Source: Acanthochlamys bracteata
Lineage: Eukaryota; Streptophyta; Magnoliopsida; Pandanales; Velloziaceae
Assembly: GCA_019914995.1 (NCBI GenBank)
Contig: CM034131.1
Span: forward strand, 682,001 to 746,000
Direction of reading: 5' to 3'
DNA length: 64,000 nucleotides
Position numbers and translations under genes: made by a program. Positions 20,126 through 31,679 of this stretch are shown in pieces. Numbering within the stretch: the stretch's first letter is position 1; every line of letters begins with the position of its first letter. Below the pieces are notes generated by a model. It was given only the letters and a program-made list of their open reading frames with translations. It had not been told where the DNA came from and ran no database searches.

Positions 20126-22729
20126 CTAATAGCTGTAGCTCGTTCTCCTCATGATCCTCAAGAACTCATCCAGGTCAATTTCTCCATCTCCTACATTGTT
20201 GATGTACATACATGTAAGATAAACAGAAAATCGCCAAATGTCTTCGAACTTTTATAAACAATTTCACAAAAAAGAGAATCGGCATAACTGAAATTTCAGT
20301 ATGCACAACTACTCATAACTCTTAAAATTAATCAATTTATTGTTTCTAGAACCTATTAAACTCCACATAAAAATGCTTATACACATTTTCCATTTCAGAG
20401 AAACGAATCCAGATTGTGCAAAGATGGATAATGACTCAAAAAGTGGAAATAGAACTTACCATTCCTATCTGCTTCCCTTATCATCTCTTTGACCTCATCG
20501 GAACTGAAGCTCTCACCCAAATCCTTAGCAACACGCATTATATCTGATCCAGATATCTTTCCCTGGAATGACTCAAAAGTTTAGACATGACTGATATAAG
20601 AAGGGGCACACAGGGTCAAGATTTTACATTATTATCTTGGTCTAGAATCTGAAAGGCTTTCATCAGTTCTTCTTTAGTATCCCTTTCACCCATCTTAGCA
20701 GTCATCATATGCATAAATTCTTCAAAATCAATTGCTCCGCTCCCATCTCTATCAACATCAGCAATCATGTTACTGATTTGCTGCAAGTACATAATGTAAG
20801 GTTAGAATGCAACATCAGCAATCATTAGTTTTAGGAACACTGCTGTTCAAATTATTTTTCTAAAAAAATGTTTACCTAACTCATGGTGATAAAAATACTA
20901 GTCATTTTGCAGGCCCAATATACAAACATCTTGCCTCTATGGTGATTATATGCATACAAGCTTAACCAGAAAACAGATTGATGCTCAATGCTGTGTATAG
21001 TTATCCACAAAGTGACCCTATTAATAATGAACTCATAAAAACTCATAAATCATATGAGCAATGGTTAACTCATAATCATATATATATATATATATGTCTT
21101 GTTTGGTGGCTAATGAAGAGATTGAATGTCAAGACTCAGGTCAACTTCATAGACATGATAATTATTATTTCGCATGTGAATATGACCATACATTTCCAAG
21201 TTCTCTATGACCAATCAACTAGCAAGGATGCAATACAAAACACGAAAAACCTAATGTAAACAAAGACATGTATAAACTGGTGTGCCAGTAAACATATGAG
21301 TCAAACATGGGTATCTTCATAAAGAATATTCACTTCGACCAATTTACCTCTTCAGTCATTTCAAATCCTAAAGCCCTGCAAACAAAGAGGTTCATGTAAG
21401 CATCAAAGTGCAAAACAAAATTGGCAGTATACAACAAATTGTAGCACAAAAGGAGAGGAATACTACCTCATGGCAACATTCAGTTCCTTGGCATCGATAG
21501 TGCCTAGCAAGAACGAAAACATTTATCCATTAACAAAGCAAAGTACACAATAAAATTATGCCAATTACTTATATTGAACATCCAAAAATTGAGACCTACC
21601 AGAACCATCAGTATCAAATAGTTCAAAAGCTTCTTTTATTTCTTGCTTTTTCTGCTGGGATAACCCATGGTGACGGGCTCGAGGATTCTCTCTCCTTGAA
21701 GGTACTCTAGACGTATAACTTGCCTAGAAGGAAACACCCACAACTCTTGCATTAACATGCTATCAATTGAATATAACTGCAAACATGACTTCTACAGGCA
21801 TCAGAGCATTTATGAAGAGAACAAACCCATAACTCACTGCACTTCTATGATTTTTCAGAGTCAACAAAAACCAAAAACTATAGAAAGAACTATTCTCAGT
21901 TAACATACGAAGCGAAACTTTAAAAACTCACCCACTGAAATCAATTGTGAATTAGATTCTCGCTCCATACATTTTCACACTTCATCATCCTCTGGTGAAC
22001 AAATGATTCTAAGCATCCTAATTTCAAAATACTCCATCAAACTGTAGTGTTCCATCCCAGGATCTAAACTTTTCTATTCCCTTACAATTAATATCAACTA
22101 CAATGACCATTGGAACTGCCATGGCATGCGATTTTCCAGGTAATTAAGCTTTAAAAATTCCAACCCCTTTTGGAGAAAGTGGTACAAACCTCAACTAATA
22201 TGGCAACAAGATTCTCAACCCTTCCTTAATTAAACCAAAAGTTCTCCCTAATGGGAAAGATGAAAACTCAAACTAAAATTAAAAAAATATCTAAACTTTT
22301 CGTTTGTGCAACAAATGCCAACTAAAATGTCCACCAAAACTAGCATGGAAGATGGAACGACAAATTCCAGGTCTTAAACAATTCCCACAATTCCAATGCA
22401 GAAGAAAGCTTCAAATTTTCCATTATTAAACCCAAAAAAAAAAAAGAAAAGAAATCGAATTTTTCTTAACTGAAAATGTTCATCAATATTTCATACGGTT
22501 AAACTAAAATCAAGAAAGTAGATCTCCAAGTGAGTTAAACGATACAAACTAACATTTCTCTCAGTTCCCAAGAACCACAAAGAAGCTTAAATTTCTCCCA
22601 TGATTAAACCAAAATAAAAACAAGAACCATTTTGTTAACTGAAATTTGTCCAAAGAAAAAGCTACAATCAAGAAAACGAAAAGAATCGGGCAAGAGAGCA
22701 AAGAGAGACAATTCACCATTGGAATCGCG
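20126..22729 (-). CDS. CEN2: Centrin/caltractin, four EF-hand protein
   Basis: Seven exons: 22727-22729, 21600-21723, 21467-21503, 21348-21375, 20628-20780, 20460-20562 and 20126-20190; 513 bases, 170 residues. The coding part of exon 1 is only the ATG, followed by a 1-kb intron; the next exon reads [20 protein letters not shown], the basic N-terminus of plant caltractins. EF-hand 1 is DTDGSGTIDAKE and EF-hand 2 [14 protein letters not shown], both canonical; hand 3, DQDNNGKISGSD, lacks the final glutamate; hand 4 is [12 protein letters not shown]. The ending [10 protein letters not shown] matches centrins. Centrins bind XPC/Rad4 in nucleotide excision repair and the TREX-2 complex at the nuclear pore. 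A TATATATAAA box lies upstream. The gene stands 0.9 kb from RCCR on the same strand, as I recall for Arabidopsis CEN2 and ACD2. Confidence 0.9.
21080..21096. repeat. TA microsatellite
   Basis: An uninterrupted run of alternating T and A of about 17 bases inside a centrin intron. Confidence 0.8.
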
Positions 22730-22830
22730 TAGAGGTCGCTGTCCTAGATCCAGCAAAGAAAATAGGTCAAAACAGAAAAAAAATTTTATTTTCTAGTAAA
22801 AACGCTTTCAACTGTTTTGCACTTTGGGGC

Positions 22831-22840
22831 TTTATATATA
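22831..22840 (-). promoter_or_regulatory. TATA box of the centrin gene
   Basis: TATATATAAA on the minus strand, about 100 bases before the start codon, at a suitable distance for a leader of about 70 bases. Confidence 0.6.
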
Positions 22841-23665
22841 AGAATAAGATTAGTAGCCCTATTTTTGTTCGAGTTGAAACTAAGCTTTATAATAAACTTT
22901 TGTATTGATTATTACAAATGTAGTTTCACAAATCTATATTTTATATTTTATTAAGATTTATTTTTATTACTTTTTTATAAATAAACAAGTCTGTAGTTGT
23001 TTTTAAAGTGGTTTTTCTTATGAAGCAATTCTTTAAGAAGTAATTTTTTGAGAAAGTTGGTTTTTAAAAAAAAACTCAAAGGGTAAATAATTGCAACATA
23101 AACAATATTAGTAAGTGACTTATCGATAGAAATCACTTCCAATGCTTACGTAAAATAAAACTGATAAACCATAACAGTAAAATAATAAGGTTATTATAGT
23201 CTTGAACAGTTGCAGGATATAACCTCAACCTTCAAAAATTGTAAAATCCGTAGCTTGGAGTACGGATATGTTTTGAAATGTTTATAAACTAAAATAATTT
23301 CGACAAAAAATATTTTATGTTATTTTAAAAATAAATTTTATAAAAAGTTTAAAATTATTTCAAATTTTTTAAAAGTTTTAAAATTATTTAAAATTTTAAA
23401 ATATAAAATATCATATAATTTTATTTAAAAATATGAAATAAGTTAGAGAAACAAAAAACACCTCATAACCAACTCCAAACGATCCCTGCATACTGATACT
23501 ATACAACTCGTACCAAAAACTGACGCTATTATCTGGTAACTTTCTTTGAAACAAAGGGTACAAATTTAACTGGTTTACAAACTATCTGAAGACTTGAGGT
23601 TGTACAAAACGTTTATTCAGAAGAGCTACATACTAAACACAAAATGCTGCAGCAATGAAGCCGCT
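22841..23665. other. AT-rich intergenic stretch
   Basis: Between centrin and RCCR. Long A/T runs at about 23290-23440. The stretch 23265-23490 has weakly similar ends (GGATATGTTTTG and, reversed, GGGATCGTTTGG) and might be an old MITE, but no target duplication is visible. Confidence 0.35.
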
Positions 23666-25310
23666 TTATACCCTGTAAGCCTTTTGTATAGTTTCTACCA
23701 CCTTGTTTGCAATTTCTTGACCAAACAGTCTTGGTAAGTTTGCAGTGAGATCGATCTCAATCGTCTTGTTCTTAATCACCTTATCTCTTCGGACCAATTC
23801 CGCTCTTTCAGTTTCGTCCAGCTCTTTACTACTGGCTGCACATTTGTCTAACCAGATTCCGACAATCTCCTTTGCGACATTGTTCAATGCACCACTCATT
23901 ATCTCTTCCATAATATTTTCTCCATCTGTTCCACAATCGATCCGAGTTGCAATAGCTGTGGGGGAAATGGCACTCCGCACGAAGAGAGAGGGAGAGCAAT
24001 ACGGTTGTACCTGCGGAAGTTTCTCGAGCTCTTGTCTTTGTTTATCCAGATTGGTGTCTTCATAAAACTCCTTGAGGTAGTCGGTGTAAAGAACAAGGTC
24101 TCTCCTCGGGAGTAGATCAATGATGAGGATAAGAGACGAGGGGCTGCTTTGAATGAACTCCATGAGGAGATGGGGAGCATCAGTCGAGGCATTCAAGAAT
24201 GCAGATATTGTCATTATGTTAAGGGATCCCATTGGAAGCTTGCAATGGAGCCATGACTCTAGTATGAAGTCCACCTACAAGCAAACACAAGCACGCTTAT
24301 GCTAAGCATTAAGTTGTTCAGGAGTAGAAGCAAGCACTGAATCTGTGAAGTAGAAGTACAAATGCTTGCAAAATTGTTCGATGCACCATATTCATATACT
24401 CAAAACATAGATCTAGTACTAAAAACAATAACGACAAGCCTACAACAACTCTACAGGCGAATGTCATGCAATGCTCTCATAGCTGCTTAACACACGAGCT
24501 GTTTTTTTTCAAAGGAACGTCTTTTTTTGCCTGAAACTTGAGCAATCTAAAAGCAATACAACATTCATTAATGCTATGCGTTCTACTCAAATGCCCAAAC
24601 TAGCACGCCATTATATATCAAAAATGTAGTATACAGTTCAACATAAAGCAGACGTAAAGTGGTTGCAAAGAACTATTGAAACAACATTCCCCTTCATCGT
24701 TGTTGTATTTCCATGTATTAAAACACAAAAACAAAGGCTTGAAAATAGGAAACACGACGAATTCGACCATAAAATAAAATAAAAAACATGATTAGAATAT
24801 GAATTACAGTAACCAAGAACGCTGCTACTGGGTTTTTCTTTTGAGAAATACCAACAAATCTTAACTTCAAATTCAACAACTTCAACATGCAATCAGATGT
24901 TTTAAGTCAAATCGCAGCAACCCGAATCTTAAAAACACAACCTATTCAAATAAAAAAACTAATACAAACATTTCCTGAATCAAGCAAAAAACCAAAAACA
25001 AAAAACAAAAAAAGAGTCTTACAGCTGAAACTTGGGAGCCTGATCTTATATCAAGCGCGCCGGAGTTGTCACCGTTCTGAAACGCCCGGACATCTTCAGG
25101 AACCAAAGATTTAGACAGCTGATCATCCAACTTCTCTTCAATCTTTCCCAACAAATCTTTCATCAGATCTCTTTGTGCTTGCATCACCATCGCTCTCGAT
25201 CTCAAAGTTGCTCTCTTTCTTGGTCTACTGGTCTTGTTTGGGAGAGGGAAAGCACGATTTCGGTGGAGGAAAAGGGAAGAGTTCGCTGGAGAGAGGCAGA
25301 GCAGCTGCAT
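23666..25310 (-). CDS. ACD2: Red chlorophyll catabolite reductase, chloroplastic
   Basis: Two exons, 25023-25310 and 23666-24274, joined GCT|GTAAGA to TTGTAG|GTG, giving 298 residues. The enzyme reduces red chlorophyll catabolite to the primary fluorescent catabolite in the PAO/phyllobilin pathway of chlorophyll breakdown, using ferredoxin; loss causes light-dependent cell death (acd2). The first 40 or so residues (MQLLCLSPANSSLFLHRNRA, then basic and hydroxylated residues) are a chloroplast transit peptide. The mature part has QRDLMKDLLGKIEEKL, VDFILESWLHCKLP, SAFLNASTDAPHLLMEFIQS, SLILIIDLLPRRDLVLYTDYL, YCSPSLFVRSAISPTA and FPRLFG-like PRLFGQEIANKV, all in family order. The start at 25310 was preferred over an in-frame ATG 42 codons upstream because only it begins with a transit-like sequence. 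LPRRDLVL replaces the more usual LPHRKDLVL. Confidence 0.92.
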
Positions 25311-25808
25311 TCTATAAGGGCCAAGATTGATACTTTGATTAAAGAAGAAGAGTGTGGACGTTCTTTTTTGGTGAAGTGTCACAAATTTTCTTGTTTTCTT
25401 TTGTTTTGTAGGAATTGTGCTGGTGAGAGTTGACAAGTGTTTGTTTGCTTTTCAAACAAACTTCCTATCATTGCTTTCAACTTTTGAGTAAATCTTTTTA
25501 ATTGTTATTTCTCTAATTTCTTTCCACTTATTAATGAAAAATGACACATACTTCTTACCATGAACTGAAATTTCAATTTTTAATTATATTACCTGCAGGA
25601 AAGTCTATCAATTATCTCAAACCAACATGAAGCAAAAGAAAATAACAACAGTAGCTGATTCTATTATATTAGTGCTTCACATTCGAGAGAAGCAATCTAG
25701 AAACAAGCATTTACGCAGTAACAAACACAGCAAAGTGCAAACAAGCTTTTGCTGGACTTCATCTGAAGTCACTCGTGCTGATAAATAAAGAAAGATTCCT
25801 GCAGTACT
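25311..25808. other. RCCR promoter region and COR27-like 3' end
   Basis: About 500 bases between two minus-strand genes. It carries the RCCR leader and promoter and the last gene's 3' UTR. No clear TATA box is seen. Confidence 0.4.
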
Positions 25809-27779
25809 TCAGACTGAGGTTTCTTTTATTTTGACGCAAGAATCATTTGGTTGTAGTTCATCAGAATTCGGTTCTGCCCAAGGTAACCCAGAAGGAACTA
25901 CCTGAAAAAAGAAGTGAAACGGAAGATGCCAGTAAAAATTTTCAACAAAAATGAAACTATCCTGCATCTAAAGCAGGGACGTTATCTAAAAGAACAATAT
26001 CAAACATAGAGGAAAGAAATATTAAAGAATATGTCCACAGATTACTTGATCTCTGAATTCTCCATTAGTAAACGATGTCCTCACTCTTTTTCTCCTGGAT
26101 GACAACTTTTCAACTTCTTCATCAGTGAAGTTCTGATCCGAAACTTCTGCACAAAAGCATGATGTGTATAATTTATAAGAACGGCTATGTCTTTCATGGC
26201 AAAAGTACAACTAAAGTTTTATATCTACAACTCTAAATCATCATATCAAGCTACTTTATATACCTAAAGAAACTCTAGAAGCTATGTATCACTGACTATT
26301 CACATTCGGCAAACTACCTAATACTCCGAAGGAGGAATAACTTGACCTGGAATAAAATTTTTAAATAACTCATACTCCACTTAAAGCGAATAAGTGGAGA
26401 CAGTCTTGTGTTTCCCAGTCTTGTCTTCAGTACTCAAACGAGTGAGGTTTCTGTTAGTTCTCCAGAAAAGTTGCTGATCATTGAAGGTACTATGCATATT
26501 GTTATTAAGATTGCAAATTGATCTAACAAGAGTAGTGACTACTAATATAAGACTCTTCTCTAAGTTCATGTGCTCATGAATGTAGGAGAAAACAAAAATA
26601 TGCAAAAAGATTCATCCAGTGCAACTTGAATCAAACTTGCACCTGAAATACTGCCAACCGAATCCAAGCGACAAGTATGATGGTAGAGGGCTGAAGACTC
26701 CATTTTCTTTGAACATTCTTTCTTGTCCATCTGCTTCAGTAAAGAGGATCTCTGACTGAATGATCTATCGAGATTCATCGGATCAAGTGATGCATCATGT
26801 TTCTCTTTGCTGTTAGAAGATCTGAAATGCCTCACCCACTGATTTTCGGAAAAAACATGAGCTTCCTTCTTAATGCCCTTCCGACTCTTACCTTCCTCAT
26901 AATGCAAAGTTAACCAATTTCCCCACTGAGGGACCTTTGAAACAAACAATGTTGAACTTTTTGTTAGACATAACTGTAAACAAATGGACAGTAGGATTAA
27001 CCAAATGTTTGTATTGCAAGAAGTAACTTCTATACCTGACCATGCGATGGATCTCTGGCAGATGACATAGCAAATCTCAACTGCTTCTGAGCTCTTGGCA
27101 ACTGACTGAGTAAATCCTTAGGTAACAGTTCAGTGCTATATAGTTGGTCAATGAATGATGCTTCTATGGAATTAAGAAACAGACTGTGTTTCTCATCTGT
27201 CCACTTAACTGCATTCATCACCTGCAAACTCTAATTAGAGGCATTGATAAATAGGCTTGAATTTTACTATATCCATCTAAGAACATACGCTGAATCTGCA
27301 GTTTGCTAAAACCGTTGATAACTGATACACACAGGCTTTACACGAATAAGAAGTGCTGAGTAATGGCTTGAAGTACTACTACTTGGATCCATACTTTACC
27401 GAAATGAAAACAAAATAACTATTCTTAATTATCCTGATAATGTTTATTATCTCAATCGATCGATTAATACATACCCTGACTTTCTTCTTAGATAAATAAA
27501 TAAATCAAAATAAAAAATCAAAACAAAAATTAGAAAAACACTCTCTGCATTAACTGTTAATAAGACATTTCATAGCGTTAACAGATCAACCAAAAACAGT
27601 TATAAAATATAAACAACAAAATTACTCATTAAGAATCAGAAACCACGGATCGGAAACAAACAGATTTAAAACCCCAGATACTAAAAAAAATTAAAATATT
27701 TAATAATTACCAAACCAGAACTCTTCTCTCGATCTGAAGAACACAACTCCTCATCCCTAATAATCCCTTCTTCTTCCAT
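25809..27779 (-). CDS. COR27/COR28-like cold- and clock-regulated protein
   Basis: Five exons: 27711-27779, 27036-27221, 26643-26934, 26046-26146 and 25809-25901; 741 bases, 246 residues. The defining block is WTDEKHSLFLNSIEASFIDQ in exon 2, the conserved segment of COR27 and COR28, with a second conserved patch EVSDQNFTDEEVEK in exon 4. Exon 3 has WGNWLTLHYEEG and a long polar region; the last exon reads VVPSGLPWAEPNSDE. COR27/28 have no known DNA-binding fold; in Arabidopsis they act in the nucleus, link blue light, cold and the clock, and interact with COP1 and HY5. A basic KLSSRRKRVR stretch in exon 4 may be the nuclear signal. All five exons join in phase. Family assignment rests on these motifs; whether it is nearer COR27, COR28 or a third relative I cannot say. 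Confidence 0.72.
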
Positions 27780-27922
27780 TCCAAATCAGTAACCAATCAA
27801 ACAGCAATAATCAAGAAGAAGGGCAAAAGAAATTACAAACTTTTTCAAGAGGAAGACGAATGAATCTAGAAAAAAAGACAACAAAGAAAAATCGAGCTCT
27901 ATCCGGCGTGGCAACGCTTTTA

Positions 27923-27991
27923 CACGTGGGAGCTGACGGCCATACACCTGACACGTTGCAGTTTAAAAAATAGCTTCTTCTGATATTTATA
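27923..27991 (-). promoter_or_regulatory. TATA box and G-box of the COR27-like gene
   Basis: A TATAAATA box lies at 27984-27991, about 205 bases before the start codon, and a CACGTG G-box at 27923-27928, about 145 bases before it. Just behind the TATA box the minus strand reads AAATATCA, one base from an evening element. HY5 acts through G-boxes at COR27/28 in Arabidopsis; the same role here is inferred. If the TATA box is used, the G-box falls in the leader. Confidence 0.45.
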
Positions 27992-28079
27992 CGTTGCCGT
28001 CCACTGAAAAAATTTCTCCTCTCCTATGGGCCCACCAATCGTCTTGTCAGGATAAGTATGCGGATGTCCACTTCAATCC

Positions 28080-29082
28080 GCCCCACGAATCTTTTTGGGT
28101 TCACATCCGAAACATATTACACAATAAAGTTTTATAATATTTATTATAATTTTGGAACTTTTCTTTCTTTATTTTTTTTCCTAAAAAAAAAATCTCCTAC
28201 ACGTTTTCAGAGGCAATGGTAATTTTCTTATTACAATGGATGCGGATTTAGGATGCTATTTGACCCGTTTAAGCGACTACGATGTCGGTTATGGGATATC
28301 AGATATTATGATCCTTCTAGAAGAATCCCAGAAGAGAAGAAATTGTGATAGTGAAGTGTGATTGTTTGTTTGCTGATATTATTTTAGCCTTTAGAAACAT
28401 ATGTAAATAACATTCATACATTTTGTTATAGTACGATGTTTACTAATTTTTTAATTTTAATTTTTCTAAAATTTATTTTTAATATAAACTAAATAAAAAT
28501 TATTTTAGAATTATTTTTTAATTTTAAAATTATTAACTAATTTTAAATTTATTTAATTTTTAAACTTATTTTTATAAAAATAACTTTATTTAAATATATT
28601 TTATAGCTTTCTTATTATCATTGTCAACTTTATTGCTAGGGGTATGTTTCTTGAATTATTGTTACATGGCTTATTATTGCAAATAACCCTTGCTAATTTA
28701 ATTACTCGTATAACCCGCAATATCGAAATATAATGGCGCTATATTGAAACACACTCACGTTGGCCGTGTATTATGAAACGTGTTTATTGGTGGTAGCTTT
28801 CGCAATCTATTTTTAGAATATTTGAAGTATTTTTAAAATAAAAATTTTTTAAATAAAAATATTTTTATTTTTTAAAGTAAATTTATTTTTAATTTTAAAG
28901 AATTAAAATTTTGTTATATTTTAAAAAATATATTAAAAAATATAAAATTAAAAAGCTGATTTTGTTTCCCTCTCTCTGTTCCCGCAACGAAACAAATAAT
29001 CGATCAGAAATCCAGCGCTAGGGTTAGGGATCGTAAATTAATCAAGTGAAATCGATCAACCGATCAATTGAGATCGATCGGT
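28080..29082. other. AT-rich intergenic stretch
   Basis: Between the promoter of the COR27-like gene and the SWAP-type pseudogene. Dense A/T runs at 28440-28610 and 28800-28950. The final 100 bases contain repeated ATCGATC strings just before the pseudogene start. No gene is seen. Confidence 0.4.
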
Positions 29083-31095
29083 ATGTGGCATGAAGCCTGG
29101 AGATCGGAGAAAAAGTCCATCAAGTCATGGAAGCTGCACGTTGGCGAGCTCAACGGCGGGAGGTGTACTTAGCTCGCGGTCGTGGAGATCCACATCAGTC
29201 GTTATAGGTCGTCGGCGTTCGTTGTCGGACTCACCGTGATGACGCGCTACACCAAGCCGCTAACGACCAGCAGGGATTGTACGGAATATATTGTCTTACC
29301 GATTTATGTTTTGTGAATTTTTGTGCGTTGTTGTTTGTGTTCGGAGCATTGATTGGGTGAATTTTTTGAAAGAAGTTAGGATATTTTGTTTATTGAGCAT
29401 AACTGCATAAGTGTTGTTCGTGGTTATCACCATTTGATTTAATTCATTGTTTATGTAGTTCATGATTGTATATAAATGAACAACATTTTTTGGTATCCTT
29501 ACGTGCAGGTTTGATGGCCGTTCTCTTCTTGATTTTATTTGAGAATCTCGGCCTCACAGACATCAAGAGAGGTCTAAGGAGGAAGAAGAACTGGAAGAGT
29601 TTGTTAATTCTGAGCGCTATCGGGATTTAATTAAGCGTCGCTGTAGAGGATGTCAGTACTTTTCTTGGTTTTGAATCTAACTAAATTCATAGTCATTTCT
29701 ATATTAAAATTGGTACTTACTCATGTCCCTATTTGGTGGTGAGTGGGTTGTTCATGGCAAGAACCAGCGGTTGTTCTTATAGCAAGTTCTTTTGGGGCCG
29801 CCTCCTGTCCGGCTGTCTTCTTACAAGTTAATGTATTTATCTGCAGTTATTGATGAGGAAGGTTTGAAACATGTGTGCCAAGAAATAGAGGCTAAAGCTG
29901 CTGCTCCTTTTGCATTAGCCAGGTCACTTAGAGCATTTCTTAGCAAAGAGACGGAGTCATTGACCTATATATATATTTCTTTTTATTGTCATTTTTCATA
30001 TAACTTCCCCTTTTTCCAGACCTAGTTCATCACAACCTTCAGCTAACAAGGGCTCATATTCGCAAGTTGGATATTCATATAAGGAGAGGGCAATGATGAA
30101 TCACTTGTAGAAAGTGATGATGACGAGGAGGAGGAGGATGATGACAATCATTACAGCAGTGATGACAGTGATAAATGAGGAAATGGAGAAGATTGCAAAA
30201 GAATTTGGTGTCAAAAGGTACAACAGGCTTGTTCACATGGACAGAAAAGCCAAGGAAGAAGAGAAGCGACAGAAGGAAGTGATTAAAGGCGATCCTTCAA
30301 TTGTATGTTGTTGATAGTATCAATTATAAGTTTGAGATACCTTTACTCCTAGATGTTTATTCAAGGCTTGCTTTGACGCTTCAGAGGAAATTGTAAGGAA
30401 GGCCTCACAATTGGAAAGGGAAAAAGAAAGAGAAGCTGCACGAATTGCAGGAAGGGCATTCCACAGGGATCCATACAGGTATCTGTCTTTGAACTTTCAA
30501 ATTAAATAAGCAGCCTCCAGTATGCTTCCTAAGCATTTGGATTTTGGAGGCTTGTGAATCTCAAAGCATCAATGCCCTTGAGCATGCGCCACTGACCAGC
30601 ACACTGGCTCAGAGAGATCTTGTTGTTTTATGTATGTGTCCTGATGGTGAAAAACTTATACATTTGCGCAAGTGCTATACTTATTGGGTGTGTTTTTTGA
30701 ATATTGAAGTTTGTTTATCCGCTTTTCTAATATTCTGTGCATTTGTTTCCGGTGAAGGGATCCACGCCGGAGCCCTACTTATGAAGCTTACCATCACTGT
30801 AGAAGGTACTAGAGTTGCTACTTTCTTGGGAAAATACTTCTTCTGGATGAGTTTCTTGCCACATTATTTCAACAGATCAAGATCTAAATTTCGGTCTAGT
30901 TCACCATCCTATTCAAGGCCACATGAGAGATGCACATATTCTGACAACGGGGGCGGAAGCAGGACAAAGCCTGTAAACATTGAATACATAACTGAGATTG
31001 GAGGCTCTGCTGAGACGGATTATCAGAAGCTTGAAGGAAACTCTCCGCCAGAATCTCCAATGCGAGCTGATTTATTGAACCGGTCGGGGAATTGA
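29083..31095 (+). pseudogene. Decayed SWAP/CLASRP-type splicing regulator gene
   Basis: The intact family (CLK4-associating SR protein, Arabidopsis At4g36980 as I recall) regulates alternative splicing and starts MWHEARRSEKKVHDLM. Here the ATG at 29083 gives MWHEAWRSEKK, then one base is lost and AARWRAQRREVYLARGRGDP continues in the next frame, followed by a stop. Exon-like pieces follow in order with intron-like gaps: FDGRSLLDFI (after an AG at 29508) then a stop, then EEEELEEFVNSERYRDLIKR; DEEGLKHVCQEIEAKAAAPF near 29850; KGSYSQVGYSYKERA near 30050; EEMEKIAKEFGVKRYNRLVH and KEEEKRQKEVIKGDPS at 30180-30300; EREKEREAARIAGRAFHRDP near 30420; then RRSPTYEAYH, and SYSRPHERCTYSDNGGGSRT and NIEYITEIGGSAETDYQKLE at 30900-31080. 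Kept introns show it is not a retrocopy. At least three reading-frame breaks and stops make it non-functional as a full protein. Confidence 0.8.
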
Positions 31096-31312
31096 AACTT
31101 TAATATTTACAAAGATAGATTGGACAATGATCTTTCTGGTGCAGCATGTTCTGGTCCTCCTGTTTTACTAGAGCTGAATATGGAAGGGTTTTGGGTAGGT
31201 GTAAAGTCTAGGTTACGAACACGCCTGTAGTTGGTTAAACTGTTAACAGAGCTTGAGGAGTGAACTTCTGATGAAACTGGGTTGCTTCCGTTGAACTTCC
31301 GATGTAGAGCTT

Positions 31313-31583
31313 GCGGAGCTAGTTTGCTTAGAAAATGGTGTCTTTTTATAGCGAAGGATAAGAGAGTGGTTGTGAGTATTTTTAGAATAGACTTTGTCAA
31401 AAACGGAGTTATTTTTTTACATAAAAAATAATAAAAATAAATAATATAGAAAATTTTTAATGCAAAACTTTATATTTTTTAAATTTTTAAATAAAATTTT
31501 TATATATTTATAAAAGATGTATTAAAAAGCGTAAATTGAAAAATTAAAAAGTTGTTTTTTTGAAAAGCATAGTCAAATGCTGC
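31313..31583 (+). mobile_element. Decayed copy of the 8464-8723 MITE family
   Basis: Similarity to the 8464-8723 element runs nearly end to end: TTTGCTTAGAAAATGG near the left, CAAAAACGGAGTTATTTTTT, AATTTTTAAATAAAATTTT and the tail GAAAAGCATAGTCAAATGCT where the intact copy has GAAAGCAAAGCCAAACACC. The terminal repeats and target duplication are no longer clear, so it is an older insertion. Confidence 0.55.
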
Positions 31584-31679
31584 TAAGTTCTTTGCCCACA
31601 TGGTTTTGGTCACAGAAGTTATTGTACAAGAGCTGTCTGATTGTGAGGTAGGTTGGCAAACTATTGTTGATAAGTAGGC

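Noticed and set aside
25311-25436. In-frame N-terminal extension of the RCCR protein
   Set aside because: An upstream ATG would add 42 residues that do not look like a transit peptide; the downstream ATG gives a proper one.
31107-31400. Minus-strand 97-codon frame after the SWAP-type pseudogene
   Set aside because: It overlaps the decayed MITE and has no recognisable domain.
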